DNA of 6,753 nt from Spirochaetaceae bacterium (GCA_031269165.1 JAISZQ010000149.1:1-6753); one strand, 5' to 3'. Numbered from the stretch's first letter, positions 1 to 6,431 are shown. Notes: generated by a model not told the origin, from the letters alone. Numbers and translations: made by a program.

Positions 1-21
1 CATATATGGCGGTCCAGATTA

Positions 22-198
22 CGCGGATTTCAGGGATAAGAGGTGAGGGTGTCATTGCGAGACGGCGGCAACATAGTTGCCGTTAGCGGCGAAGCAATCC
101 AGCCGGGGAGGGCATTCACGCTGGATTGCTTCGCTCCGCTCGCAATGACAAGCGGCCCGCTCACAATGACGGGCGGATTAAATCCGTGAAAATCCGCG
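22..198. repeat. Nested palindromic intergenic repeat
   Basis: Three sets of inverted arms lie inside one another. The outer pair is CGCGGATTT (22-30) against AAATCCGCG (190-198), extending imperfectly to about 36 and 183. The middle pair is GTCATTGCGAG (51-61) against CTCGCAATGAC (139-149). The inner pair is CGAAGCAATCCAG (90-102) against CTGGATTGCTTCG (121-133). A separate small hairpin, CGGCAAC-ATA-GTTGCCG (66-82), sits in the left shoulder, and CGCTCRCAATGAC occurs twice in tandem (137-149 and 158-170, one mismatch). The reading frame across it on the minus strand gives the low-complexity peptide typical of translated repeats, so it is not treated as a gene. Sequences of the GCAATCCAG...CTGGATTGC type are known as dispersed, non-autonomous palindromes in many bacteria. 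Family assignment here is inference. Confidence 0.85.
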
Positions 199-224
199 GA
201 TAAAATTCTTAAGTTGTTGACAGT

Positions 225-264
225 GGGAGACTTCCCCCTTTTGCTGAGATTTTGAACAGGCTCT
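225..264 (-). repeat. Left copy of a 40-bp dispersed repeat
   Basis: Read on the minus strand it begins AGAGCCTGTTCAAAATCTC and ends AAGTCTCCC. Compared with the copy at 6278-6318, the first 26 bases are identical, then there is a one- to two-base difference in an A/G run, then 13 more identical bases. The two copies are in opposite orientation. The copy ends 31 bases before the -35 box of the fdhF promoter, and a 23-base purine-only tract (265-287) lies between them. Confidence 0.85.
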
Positions 265-295
265 AAGAAGAAGGGGAAAGGAGAAAACGGGCTTT

Positions 296-324
296 TTGAC
301 AAGCGTCTATTCGGGTGCTATACT
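296..324 (+). promoter_or_regulatory. Sigma-70-type promoter of fdhF-hydN with extended -10
   Basis: A perfect -35 hexamer TTGACA (296-301) is followed after 17 bases by TATACT (319-324), a one-mismatch -10. TG at 316-317 gives an extended -10 (TGCTATACT). Transcription would be expected to begin near 331, leaving a leader of about 42 bases before the GTG at 373. This rules out the more upstream in-frame GTG/ATG codons at 325 and 328, which lie upstream of the expected transcript start. No operator-like palindrome or sigma-54 site was seen here, unlike the sigma-54-dependent formate regulon of E. coli. Confidence 0.75.
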
Positions 325-360
325 GTGATGGTTATGAAGCGCATAACACAACATGAGCGA

Positions 361-367
361 GAAGGAG
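361..367 (+). promoter_or_regulatory. Ribosome binding site that fixes the fdhF start
   Basis: GAAGGAG lies five bases before GTG at 373. The upstream in-frame candidates (325 GTG, 328 ATG, 334 ATG) have no comparable Shine-Dalgarno sequence and overlap or nearly overlap the promoter start point. The choice of 373 also puts the first iron-sulfur cysteine at residue 10, close to its position in E. coli FdhF (residue 8). Confidence 0.75.
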
Positions 368-372
368 TCGGT

Positions 373-2565
373 GTGGCGCAAAAAGAAATTCAGACGACGT
401 GTTGCTATTGCGGGGCGGGTTGTCAGCTTTTGTTTACCGTTGACGAGGGGGCAAACAAGATTCTCGACGCGCGTCCGGTAAAGGGGCGCACGAATGACGA
501 CAAGGCTTGCCTGAAGGGCTGGTATGGCTGGGACTATTTGAACGATCCCCAGATTATCACGAAGCGTATCCGCGACCCAATGATCCGCAAAAACGGCCGG
601 AAGTCGCCGCTTGAGGTGGTGAGTTGGGACGAGGCAATCGCCTTTGTCGCCGCCAGCCTTACGAAGATCAAGGAAAAATGGGGGCCGGACGCGATTTTGG
701 GCGCGGGGTCGGCGCGGGGGCCGGGGAATGAGCCAAACTATCTGATGCAGAAGTTCATCCGGGCCTGTATCGGGACGAACAACATCGACCACTGCGCGCG
801 GATATGCCACGCGGCGTCGGTTGCGGGGTCGATGCAGACGATCGGCGAGGGCGCGATGTCGCTCTCTATCCCCGAAATCGAGGACTGCGAGGTGATCTTC
901 AATATTGGGTACAACGCGGCGGTTTCCCATCCGATTGTGGCGCGGCGTATTGTCCGCGCGAAGGAGAAGGGGGCGTTCGTCATCTGCGCCGACCCGCGTA
1001 TCACCGAGACGGCCCGCATCGCGGACTTGCACTTACAACTCAAGGGCGGCACGAACATCGCGCTCACCAACGCGATGGCCAACGTCATTGTCAACGAGGG
1101 CTTGCAGGACGAGGCGTTTATCCGGGCGCACACCAAGGACTTTGATAAGTTCTGGGAGATCGTCAAGGACTACACGCCGGAATATGCGGCAACGATCACG
1201 GGGTTGCGCCCGGACGACATCCGGCTTGCGGCGCGGAAGTATGCGGGAAGCAAGCACTCGGTGATTCTGTGGGGCATGGGCGTTACCCAGTTTTCGCAGG
1301 GGGTCGAGGTGGTAAAAAGTTGCTGTTCGCTGGGAATGCTCACGGGCAACTTCGGGCACTATGCCTGCGGGACGGGGCCGGTTCGCGGTCAGAACAACGT
1401 GCAGGGCACCTGCGACATGGGCGTGCTGCCCAACGTCTACCCCGGTTACCAGAGCGTTACCGATCCCAAGATGAAAGAAAAGTTTGAGAAGGCGTGGGGC
1501 GCGAAACTCTCCGACAAGGTGGGGCTTGCCCTGACCCGCGTTCCCGAACGGGTTCTCCATGAAAAAGACCCGGCCAAGCGCATTCACGCCTACTACATTT
1601 TTGGCGAGGATCCGGGACAGTCCGATCCCGACCTTGAAGAGATCCGCGAGACGCTCGACAAAATCGATTTTGTCGTGTGTCAGGATATTTTTTGGAACAA
1701 GACGACGCTTCACGCCGACGCGGTGCTTCCGGCGACGGCTTGGGGCGAGCATGATGGGGTCTACACGAGTTCCGACCGGGGCTTCCAGCGGATTCGCAAG
1801 GTGCTGGAGCCGCACGGGAACATTCTGGACGACTGGGAGATCATCTGTCGCGTGTCTACCGCGATGGGCTATCCGATGCAGTACCACAACACCGAGGAAA
1901 TCTGGAACGAGATGATAGATCTCTGTCCCAAGTTTGCCGGGGCGACCTACGAGAAAATCGAGCGGCAGGGGTCGGTGCAGTGGCCGTGCTGGGACAAGGG
2001 GCCCCAAGACAAGGGCACGATGTTCCTCCATGCGGGCGGCACGTTTGCCACTCAGGACGGCATCGGCATTTTCAAGACCTCGCCTTACCAAGCACCCACC
2101 GAAATCGAGAACCAAACGTTCCCGCTTACGCTGTGTACGGTGCGCGAAGTCGGCCATTACTCGGTACGCACGATGACGGGCAACTGCCGGATGTTACGGA
2201 ACTTGGAAGACGAACCGGGCTGGGTCGAGATAAACCCGATTGATGCGGAAAACCGGGGCATCGGCCACGGCGAGATCGTCCGCGTGTCGTCCAAACGGGG
2301 AAGCGTCCTTACCCGTGCCAACGTTACCGAGCGGGTCAAGAAAGGGGCGGTCTACATGACCTACCAATGGTGGATCGGCGCGTGTAACGAGTTGACCATT
2401 TCGAGCCTCGATCCTTCATCGAGCACGCCCGAATACAAGTACTGCGCGTGCAAGGTCGAAAAACTGCCCGACCAGAAGCAGGCGTGGGAAGAGGTCGCCC
2501 GCCAGTACGAGGATTTACGGCGGCTTATGCGGATCGACGAATCCCTGGAAAAGGAGGCGGTATAA
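373..2565 (+). CDS. fdhF: Formate dehydrogenase H-type catalytic subunit, cysteine form
   Basis: This is a cytoplasmic molybdenum/tungsten bis-MGD enzyme that interconverts formate and CO2 and passes electrons to a ferredoxin-like partner. With the GTG start it has 730 residues, close to the 715 of E. coli FdhF. The N-terminal [4Fe-4S] ligands are C10, C13, C17 and C46, followed by the conserved Lys48. The active-site segment CARICHAASVAG carries Cys145 and His146, and Arg338 sits in GPVRGQNN. These match Sec140, His141 and Arg333 of E. coli FdhF. The codon at 805-807 is TGC, so this is the selenium-independent form. The C-terminal cofactor-binding domain (about residues 595-705) contains TVREVGHYS and YMTYQWWIGACNELT, very close to FdhF. 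There is no Tat signal, which agrees with a cytoplasmic enzyme. Its stop overlaps the start of hydN (TAATG). No hydrogenase genes are in view, so whether it serves a formate-hydrogen lyase, CO2 reduction or another acceptor cannot be decided. Confidence 0.95.
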   Translation: MAQKEIQTTCCYCGAGCQLLFTVDEGANKILDARPVKGRTNDDKACLKGWYGWDYLNDPQIITKRIRDPMIRKNGRKSPLEVVSWDEAIAFVAASLTKIKEKWGPDAILGAGSARGPGNEPNYLMQKFIRACIGTNNIDHCARICHAASVAGSMQTIGEGAMSLSIPEIEDCEVIFNIGYNAAVSHPIVARRIVRAKEKGAFVICADPRITETARIADLHLQLKGGTNIALTNAMANVIVNEGLQDEAFIRAHTKDFDKFWEIVKDYTPEYAATITGLRPDDIRLAARKYAGSKHSVILWGMGVTQFSQGVEVVKSCCSLGMLTGNFGHYACGTGPVRGQNNVQGTCDMGVLPNVYPGYQSVTDPKMKEKFEKAWGAKLSDKVGLALTRVPERVLHEKDPAKRIHAYYIFGEDPGQSDPDLEEIRETLDKIDFVVCQDIFWNKTTLHADAVLPATAWGEHDGVYTSSDRGFQRIRKVLEPHGNILDDWEIICRVSTAMGYPMQYHNTEEIWNEMIDLCPKFAGATYEKIERQGSVQWPCWDKGPQDKGTMFLHAGGTFATQDGIGIFKTSPYQAPTEIENQTFPLTLCTVREVGHYSVRTMTGNCRMLRNLEDEPGWVEINPIDAENRGIGHGEIVRVSSKRGSVLTRANVTERVKKGAVYMTYQWWIGACNELTISSLDPSSSTPEYKYCACKVEKLPDQKQAWEEVARQYEDLRRLMRIDESLEKEAV

Positions 2566-3074
2566 TGAATTCATTTGTTCAAGCGAACCCGATTCGCTGT
2601 ATCGGTTGCCGCACCTGCGCGATTGCCTGTGTGGTGGCGCACGAGGGGAAACATATCTTCGAGATTGATCCCGACGGTTACGCTTTCAACCCCCGGCTGT
2701 TCATGGTGAAAACCGCCAACGTGTCCGCGCCGGTTCAGTGTCGTCACTGTGAAAACGCCGCGTGCAAGCAGGCGTGTACGGCGGGGGCGATCACGATTGA
2801 AAACGGCACGGTCCTGATCAACACGAAAAAGTGTATCGGTTGCAAGAACTGCGTGGTGGCCTGTCCCTTCGGCGCGGTCGAGATTGTCGAGACGACGGAA
2901 ACGCTTCCCGACGGCTCGGTCAAAAAAGTCGCCAATAAGTGCGACCTCTGTGCCGGGGTGGCGGATTCCCCGTCCTGCGTCCGCGTCTGTCCGACCGACG
3001 CGCTGAAACTCGTTACCGAAGACGGGCTCACGGCTCTGCTCGCCAAGAAACGCGCTTCGGCGGTTGTGGTTTAG
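2565..3074 (+). CDS. hydN: HydN-like four-cluster [4Fe-4S] electron-transfer protein
   Basis: A 169-residue ferredoxin-like protein, probably the electron acceptor or relay for FdhF. Its 16 cysteines are exactly enough for four [4Fe-4S] clusters: C12/15/18/22, C59/62/67/71, C90/93/96/100 and C126/129/138/142. The pattern, the length and motifs such as KCIGCKNCVVACPFGA and NKCDLC match HydN (175 residues in E. coli) and the related HycB-type subunits. It has no signal peptide or membrane segment and so should be cytoplasmic. The start ATG overlaps the fdhF stop by one base and is preceded by AAGGAGG (2551-2557) at seven bases, which implies translational coupling. HydN is preferred over HycB because the gene directly follows fdhF with no hydrogenase genes nearby, but the two are close relatives. 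Confidence 0.9.
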   Translation: MNSFVQANPIRCIGCRTCAIACVVAHEGKHIFEIDPDGYAFNPRLFMVKTANVSAPVQCRHCENAACKQACTAGAITIENGTVLINTKKCIGCKNCVVACPFGAVEIVETTETLPDGSVKKVANKCDLCAGVADSPSCVRVCPTDALKLVTEDGLTALLAKKRASAVVV

Positions 3075-3193
3075 GCGAAAGAGGCAATGCGAGTGCTTTC
3101 CTTCATCGGACATATCGTATAGTATAGAAGAATAATGATCGTGGGGCGTGTTTCGCGGGAACAACGGAAACGCGCGGTTTCAAAGGAGAGGTT

Positions 3194-4339
3194 ATGGGTA
3201 AAATTCCGGTGGGCGTTCTGGGCGCGACGGGCATGGTCGGGCAGCAGTATTTGGCGCTTTTGGCGCGGCACCCCTGGTTTGAGGCTGTCTATGTGGCGGC
3301 GTCTCCCCGTAGTGCCGGGAAAACGTATCGTGAGGCGGTTTTCGGCAGGTGGCAGCACGCGGCGAGTTATAATGCGGAGGGTCAGTGCTGGGAGTACGGC
3401 GGGACGTACGCGCCTCAGGTGGGTGATTTGACGGTCGAGGATGCGGGCAATGTAGAAAAGGCCGCCGAGTTGGCCCGCAAGGGGAAGTTATCTTTCGTGT
3501 TTTCCGCGCTGGAGATGGACAAGGATGCGGTGAAGTCCTTGGAAGAACGTTACGCCGCCGCCGGGATTCCCGTCGTTTCTAACGCCTCGGCAAACCGCTG
3601 GACGGAGGATGTGCCGATGCTTATCCCTGAAGTGAACGGGGCTCACGCCGGGATTATTCCGGCTCAACGGAAAAAGCGGGGCTGGGACAAGGGGTTTATC
3701 GCGGTGAAGCCTAACTGTTCGATCCAGAGTTATATGATCCCGCTTTTCGCTCTTCTGGATAAAGGCTACGAGTTGAAACGCGTCTTCGTGACGACGATGC
3801 AGGCGGTGTCGGGCGCGGGCTTCCCCGGGGTGCCGAGCCTCAACGCGATTGACAACGTGGTACCCTTTATCGGCGGCGAGGAAGAAAAAACCGAGCAGGA
3901 GCCGCTTAAAATTTTCGGGCGGGTTGATAACCAAGAAGGGAAGATCGTGAACGCCGCCTCCCCGGTGATCGCGGCCCACTGTAATCGGGTGCCGGTTACC
4001 GACGGGCACACGGCCTGTGTGAGCGTGGAGTTCGGCGCGAAAAAGCCGGGGATCGACGAGGTGAAGAAGATCTGGCGCGAGTTCCAAAGTTATCCGCAAC
4101 GGCACGCGCTTCCGATGGCGCCGGAACACCCTATCATCGTCCGCGACGAGACCGACAGGCCCCAGCCCCGGAAAGACCGGCTGGTGGAAAAAGGGATGGC
4201 GGTTACGGTCGGGCGCGTCAGGCCCTGCCCGCTCTTCGACATCCGCTTTGTCGGCCTCTCCCACAACACGATGCGCGGCGCGGCGGGCGGCGGCGTCCTC
4301 AACGCGGAGTTGCTCAAGGAGATGGGGTACATCGGGTAG
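3194..4339 (+). CDS. asd: Aspartate-semialdehyde dehydrogenase, archaeal/fungal type
   Basis: It reduces aspartyl phosphate to aspartate semialdehyde with NADPH, the branch point to lysine/diaminopimelate, threonine and methionine. The protein has 381 residues, slightly longer than the usual 350-370 of the archaeal/fungal-type branch. The N-terminal nucleotide-binding loop is GVLGATGMVGQQ (7-18), the catalytic cysteine is Cys175 in VKPNCSIQS, and the probable catalytic base is His272 in VPVTDGHTACVS. QAVSGAGFPG (203-212) and RGAAGGGVLNAELL near the C-terminus are also typical of this branch. The ATG has AAGGAG (3183-3188) five bases ahead. The 119-base gap after hydN and a possible but weakly supported -10 (TATAGT, 3118-3123, no good -35) suggest its own transcription start. 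I saw no lysine riboswitch or other leader structure. No other lysine or threonine genes are in view. Confidence 0.93.
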   Translation: MGKIPVGVLGATGMVGQQYLALLARHPWFEAVYVAASPRSAGKTYREAVFGRWQHAASYNAEGQCWEYGGTYAPQVGDLTVEDAGNVEKAAELARKGKLSFVFSALEMDKDAVKSLEERYAAAGIPVVSNASANRWTEDVPMLIPEVNGAHAGIIPAQRKKRGWDKGFIAVKPNCSIQSYMIPLFALLDKGYELKRVFVTTMQAVSGAGFPGVPSLNAIDNVVPFIGGEEEKTEQEPLKIFGRVDNQEGKIVNAASPVIAAHCNRVPVTDGHTACVSVEFGAKKPGIDEVKKIWREFQSYPQRHALPMAPEHPIIVRDETDRPQPRKDRLVEKGMAVTVGRVRPCPLFDIRFVGLSHNTMRGAAGGGVLNAELLKEMGYIG

Positions 4340-4432
4340 CCGTATCGCATTGAACTGCGGTGCCGCGTGTGGCGGCATCGATTGCGCCCTAAACAGTAAT
4401 GGGCCGACGGCAAACGAATATACATCGTGAAC

Positions 4433-4437
4433 AGGAG
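4433..4437 (+). promoter_or_regulatory. Ribosome binding site favouring the tag start at 4445
   Basis: AGGAG is seven bases before ATG 4445 but only one base before ATG 4439, and it lies downstream of the GTG at 4427. The spacing, and alignment to E. coli Tag (zinc Cys near the N-terminus), support 4445. Confidence 0.6.
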
Positions 4438-4444
4438 CATGACG

Positions 4445-5044
4445 ATGGGACAAAAGGAAATAACGCGCTGCCCGTGGTGTCTGGGCGACGAGATCTATAC
4501 GCGCTATCACGACGAGGAATGGGGCGTGCCGTTGCGGGATTCCGGCAAACTGTTTGAGGCCCTCGTCCTCGACGGGGCGCAGGCCGGCCTCTCGTGGATA
4601 ACGATCCTGAAACGGCGCGAGGGTTACCGGGCCGCCTTCGACGGCTTCGACCCGGAAAAGATCGCTCGCTACGGGGAGGGCGACGTTGTCAGGCTGTTGG
4701 GCGACCCCCGCATCATCCGCAACCGGCTCAAAATCGCGTCCGCCATCCAGAACGCGCGGGCCGTTCTTGCCATGCATGACGAAGGGCTCACCCTCGCCGA
4801 TTTTTTCTGGGACTTCGTTGGCGGCGAACCTGTCGTGAATCGCTTCAAAACGATGGACGAAATCCCCGCCTCGACTTCGCTTTCCGCCCGCGTCTCCAAA
4901 GAACTGAAACGCCGGGGCTTTTCCTTCGTGGGGCCGACCATCATCTACGCGATGATGCAAGCCTCCGGCCTTGTCAACGACCACCTCATCGGTTGCTTCC
5001 GGTACAAGGCCCTCGAAAAGCACGCGGCGGCAGACCGGAGGTAG
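4445..5044 (+). CDS. tag: DNA-3-methyladenine glycosylase I
   Basis: It is a base-excision repair enzyme that removes 3-methyladenine from alkylated DNA. It has 199 residues, against 187 in E. coli. The zinc ligands match those of E. coli Tag: Cys9 and His22 (13 apart, as C4/H17), and His180 and Cys184 in GLVNDHLIGC (as H175/C179). The aromatic base-pocket residues are Tyr18, Tyr21 and Trp51 (E. coli Y13, Y16, W46), inside YHDEEWGVP and QAGLSWITILKRRE. The pocket acid corresponding to E. coli Glu38 is Asp43 here (LDGAQAGLSW). This is a conservative change that I believe also occurs in other Tag proteins. An earlier in-frame GTG at 4427 is less likely (see the RBS entry). It lies 105 bases after asd and 12 bases before crcB, so tag and crcB are probably cotranscribed. 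Confidence 0.93.
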   Translation: MGQKEITRCPWCLGDEIYTRYHDEEWGVPLRDSGKLFEALVLDGAQAGLSWITILKRREGYRAAFDGFDPEKIARYGEGDVVRLLGDPRIIRNRLKIASAIQNARAVLAMHDEGLTLADFFWDFVGGEPVVNRFKTMDEIPASTSLSARVSKELKRRGFSFVGPTIIYAMMQASGLVNDHLIGCFRYKALEKHAAADRR

Positions 5045-5056
5045 GAGCGTCATGCG

Positions 5057-5437
5057 ATGACCTATTTGTTTGTTCTCATCGGCGGCGGAATCGGCGCGTT
5101 GATGCGCCACCTTTCGACCCAATTTTTCAACGCCTTTGTTCCGGTGAAATACCCGCTCGGCACGCTGTTTGTCAACTGCCTCGGCGCCCTGCTCATCGGC
5201 TTTCTCATCAACGCCTTTGATGAAACCAGGGCGATGGACACAACAGGGAAGCCCCTGCTCATAACGGGTTTCTTGGGCGGCTACACGACCTTTTCGACCT
5301 ATTCGCTGGAAACCGCGCGTTATTTCCTTGACGGCAACCCCAAACTGGCCGTCCTTAACATCGTGTTACACAACGGCCTCTGCCTCGTGTTTGTGTTGCT
5401 GGGGATGGCCCTGCATAGAGCGTTGGCGCAAAAATAA
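5057..5437 (+). CDS. crcB: Fluoride ion channel CrcB/Fluc
   Basis: It is an inner-membrane fluoride exporter that works as a dual-topology dimer and protects enolase and other enzymes from fluoride. It has 126 residues with four hydrophobic segments (about 2-22, 33-54, 66-88, 96-122). Family hallmarks are GGGIGALMR with Arg17, GTLFVNCLGALLIGFL with the conserved Asn40, and the broken third helix GFLGGYTTFSTYSLE. The two 'Phe-box' positions are Phe79 and Tyr82, the second being Tyr instead of the more usual Phe. AGGAG (5043-5047), overlapping the end of tag, lies nine bases before the ATG. The gene is a single copy here, which fits the homodimer type; a tandem heterodimer pair is not present. 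The gap of 12 bases to tag leaves no room for a fluoride riboswitch directly in front. Confidence 0.94.
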   Translation: MTYLFVLIGGGIGALMRHLSTQFFNAFVPVKYPLGTLFVNCLGALLIGFLINAFDETRAMDTTGKPLLITGFLGGYTTFSTYSLETARYFLDGNPKLAVLNIVLHNGLCLVFVLLGMALHRALAQK

Positions 5438-5447
5438 GGGGACAGGC

Positions 5448-6065
5448 TTATGCATCTTTTTTCAGGTAAACCAACTCGGCTTCACCCGCTTCAACATCGA
5501 GTATATTCTCAACAACCTGTTTATCGAGAAATTTCTTTGCCGTTTTTATATCCACGTCGGCCGCACGAGCAAGTTTTTCCGCCGTAACACGGCCGTTGCC
5601 AATCCGCAGCAACGTGCTAAGCTGTTCATTGGTGATGTCCTTCTCCCTTTGCGCCGAAAAGATTTTTCCGGAGGCCTGTCTTTGCTTGTTCCTCATCTCC
5701 CGCCGTCCCGCGAACAACTGTTTTGCGAACAAGAAGAAGACAATCGGCAACGCTATGAGCCCGATGCCCATTCGCCGCAACAGGAAAGTTAGCAGAAACA
5801 AACCCGCAAGTGTCAGCGGCATCGTAAACTTGCTTTTTCCTTGACGCCTGCCGAAATGGGATGTTTCGCGGCTCTCCGTTGCGCGTTTCAGCCGGACCGC
5901 CTCCTCCGCGCACCGGCGGCACAGGTATTTATGCGTGGTACTCATACACTCGTCGCAAAACCATTGCCCGCAATCTACACAGAGGTTGCGCCCCTCGCGG
6001 TCAGAGTGATTGACGCACATATTGGCGCGATGGTGAATAGTCGTGTTCCCGTCAGAAAAACTCAT
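5448..6065 (-). CDS. B-box-like zinc-finger membrane protein of unknown function
   Basis: I do not recognise a named family. The 205-residue protein has three visible parts. Residues 17-52 are rich in metal ligands (C17, H20, C29, C32, C37, C40, H45, C49, C52), with CVDCGQWFCDEC at the core, a spacing like B-box zinc fingers. Residues about 82-97 and 100-116 form two hydrophobic segments separated by RRMG, a likely membrane hairpin. Residues about 144-200 look like a small winged-helix fold (ITNEQLSTLLRIGNGRVT, then AEKLARAADVDIKTAKKFLD). Zinc-finger and helix-turn-helix parts on the same side of the membrane would suggest a membrane-tethered regulator or scaffold, which is inference. The ATG at 6065 is the first start after an in-frame TAG. 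It has no good Shine-Dalgarno sequence (AAAGGA is about 18 bases away). The gene converges on crcB with only ten bases between the stops and no visible terminator. Confidence 0.8.
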   Translation of the reverse strand: MSFSDGNTTIHHRANMCVNHSDREGRNLCVDCGQWFCDECMSTTHKYLCRRCAEEAVRLKRATESRETSHFGRRQGKSKFTMPLTLAGLFLLTFLLRRMGIGLIALPIVFFLFAKQLFAGRREMRNKQRQASGKIFSAQREKDITNEQLSTLLRIGNGRVTAEKLARAADVDIKTAKKFLDKQVVENILDVEAGEAELVYLKKDA

Positions 6066-6097
6066 CGTATATTTCTGCTATTTTCCTTTAAGTACAA

Positions 6098-6117
6098 AAG
6101 CCTGTTTCAAAACACGA
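6098..6117 (+). repeat. IS-end-like motif, copy 1
   Basis: AAGCCTGTTTCAAAACACGA; from the second base on, 18 of 19 bases match the copy at 6188-6206 (T/G difference). It lies just upstream of the zinc-finger gene on that gene's 5' side, so it could be part of its control region. Confidence 0.7.
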
Positions 6118-6147
6118 GATCACTGTATATGTTTGCGCGGTCTTGGT

Positions 6148-6174
6148 CTACCCCCTCTGCGGGACAAAACGATG
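6148..6174 (+). repeat. Direct repeat, first copy (partner 6387-6415)
   Basis: The segment runs from CTACCCCCTC to GACAAAACGATG. Against 6387-6415 there are two single-base indels and two mismatches over 29 aligned positions. In both places it follows an IS-end-like motif, which suggests two decayed copies of the same element. Confidence 0.55.
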
Positions 6175-6186
6175 AGATTGATTATA

Positions 6187-6206
6187 GAGCCGGTTTCAAA
6201 ACACGA
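6187..6206 (+). repeat. IS-end-like motif, copy 2
   Basis: GAGCCGGTTTCAAAACACGA, 89 bases after copy 1 and in the same orientation. Confidence 0.7.
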
Positions 6207-6277
6207 ACAAGTCTTGACAGGCTGGGTGTTGAACCACAACGGACAAAGGCCCGCACAGACACGGAACAAACCGCCTA

Positions 6278-6318
6278 AGAGCCTGTTCAAAATCTCAGCA
6301 AAAATGGGGAAGTCTCCC
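6278..6318 (+). repeat. Right copy of the 40-bp dispersed repeat
   Basis: It starts AGAGCCTGTTCAAAATCTC and ends GGGGAAGTCTCCC. It is the inverted partner of 225-264, with a 26-base identical block and a 13-base identical block separated by a one- to two-base difference. It also contains the third forward copy of the IS-end-like motif (6279-6297). Confidence 0.85.
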
Positions 6319-6334
6319 CCTTCGCTACGGCCAA

Positions 6335-6377
6335 GCTCAAACCATTGCGGGGTATTATACCCCGCAATGGTTTGAGC
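6335..6377. repeat. Perfect 20-bp inverted repeat with 3-base loop
   Basis: The left arm 6335-6354 (GCTCAAACCATTGCGGGGTA) is the exact reverse complement of 6358-6377, with loop TTA. There is no T-run after it on either strand, so it is not a standard intrinsic terminator. The arms are too long and too perfect for chance in 7 kb. It could form a very stable RNA hairpin or a DNA cruciform. Confidence 0.85.
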
Positions 6378-6386
6378 CGTCCTCCG

Positions 6387-6415
6387 CTATCCCCCTCAGC
6401 GGGGACAAAACCATG
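6387..6415 (+). repeat. Direct repeat, second copy (partner 6148-6174)
   Basis: The segment runs from CTATCCCCCTCAGC to GACAAAACCATG. It overlaps the left arm of the 12-bp hairpin at 6405-6431. Confidence 0.55.
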
Positions 6416-6431
6416 CGGTGCATGGTTTTGT
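6405..6431. repeat. Perfect 12-bp hairpin
   Basis: ACAAAACCATGC (6405-6416) pairs exactly with GCATGGTTTTGT (6420-6431) across the loop GGT. The core CAAACCAT/ATGGTTTG-like sequence echoes the neighbouring 20-bp hairpin, so both may come from one repeat unit. Confidence 0.75.

Noticed and set aside
30..302. A 90-codon minus-strand frame in the left intergenic region.
   Set aside because: It is built almost entirely from the palindromic repeat and the 40-bp repeat; the peptide resembles known spurious translations of such repeats.
805..807. A selenocysteine at the FdhF active site.
   Set aside because: The codon is TGC, not TGA, so the residue is an ordinary cysteine.
1033..2157. A 374-codon minus-strand frame inside fdhF.
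   Set aside because: It is a shadow of the fdhF codon bias, with no start signal and no recognisable protein.
4340..4444. A possible fluoride riboswitch or terminator between asd and tag (TGCCGC-GTGTG-GCGGCA at 4361-4377, and GCCC...GGGC just downstream).
   Set aside because: The conserved fluoride-riboswitch GGNGAUGG and CUGAUG elements are not present, and no T-run follows the hairpins.
3488..5122. A 544-codon open frame on the minus strand across asd, tag and the start of crcB.
   Set aside because: It is antisense to three strongly recognised genes, its translation is rich in His/Arg/Pro/Val without any family signature, and long antisense frames are expected in GC-rich coding DNA.
6214..6219. 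TTGACA resembling a -35 box.
   Set aside because: No acceptable -10 follows at 16-18 bases.
6172..6375. A possible small plus-strand gene beginning MRLIIEPVSKHEQ.
   Set aside because: There is no Shine-Dalgarno sequence, and the frame runs through the IS-end-like motifs and into the 20-bp hairpin, so any real coding content cannot be supported.
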